DNA from: Bacteroidaceae bacterium
GTDB taxonomy: Bacteria > Bacteroidota > Bacteroidia > Bacteroidales > Bacteroidaceae
Length of the DNA: 5,626 nt
Reading direction: 5' to 3'
Assembly: GCA_017961965.1 (NCBI GenBank)
Contig: JAGCWG010000555.1
Coordinates: 1 to 5,626, forward strand
Part shown: positions 5,584 through 5,626 of the stretch, piece after piece
How positions within the stretch are numbered: the first letter of the stretch is position 1
Layout of the letters: the number at the start of each line of letters is the position of its first letter
Position numbers and translations under genes: made by a program
Notes under the pieces: model-generated
The model's database searches: none
What the model saw: the letters and a program-made list of their open reading frames with translations, nothing else
What the model was told of the DNA's origin: nothing

Positions 5584-5614
5584 ATTGCCATTTTGCTATA
5601 AAGTGGTAATTTTG
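5584..5614 (+). promoter_or_regulatory. Plus-strand promoter for a possible divergent gene beyond the window
   Basis: ATTG (5584-5587) is followed after exactly 19 bases by TAATTTTG (5607-5614), a full match at -7 and a three-of-four match at -33. Transcription would start near 5621 and run off the right edge, implying a gene on the plus strand just outside. No start codon for it is visible here. Confidence 0.5.
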
Positions 5615-5626
5615 TCGTGAATAAAG

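Overview
The window looks like a chromosomal segment from a Bacteroidales bacterium, probably Prevotella or a close relative. Three observations support this. The genes are moderate in GC while the spacers are very AT-rich. The start codons lack clear Shine-Dalgarno sequences. Upstream of several genes there are boxes matching the Bacteroidota sigma-ABfr consensus TTTG-N19-TAnnTTTG. The protein sequences, as I remember the families, also look most like Bacteroidales members. The genus is an inference.

All five genes lie on the minus strand and read right to left. From the right edge they are: a HAD-family phosphatase-like hydrolase (4808-5485) with a textbook promoter; a 365-base spacer with an unusual promoter region; a small secreted protein, probably an outer-membrane beta-barrel (3780-4442), followed by a strong hairpin terminator; O-acetylhomoserine sulfhydrylase (metY, 2321-3598) with its own consensus promoter; a 191-base spacer holding a nested-hairpin element and an AT-rich repeat; an ABC-F ATPase of Uup type (354-2129); and the first 94 codons of the ribosome-assembly GTPase engB, cut by the left edge.

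The genes are mostly housekeeping and do not form one pathway. EngB (ribosome large-subunit assembly) and the ABC-F protein (ribosome-associated class) could share a transcript, since only 71 bases separate them and I see no promoter between them. MetY makes homocysteine from O-acetylhomoserine and sulfide. The HAD enzyme and the barrel protein each appear to have separate transcription starts. At the far right, a plus-strand promoter-like sequence suggests a divergent gene just outside the window.

I found no novel multi-gene system. The observations most worth a second look are non-coding: a four-stem, cloverleaf-like palindromic element (2194-2302); helically phased CGAAGGAT repeats plus a dyad over a promoter that lacks a normal -33 box (4502-4582); a 10-bp inverted repeat bracketing part of the same spacer; and back-to-back promoters with a central dyad (5514-5614). 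In coding sequence, the oddest feature is a markedly shortened first ATPase domain in the ABC-F protein.
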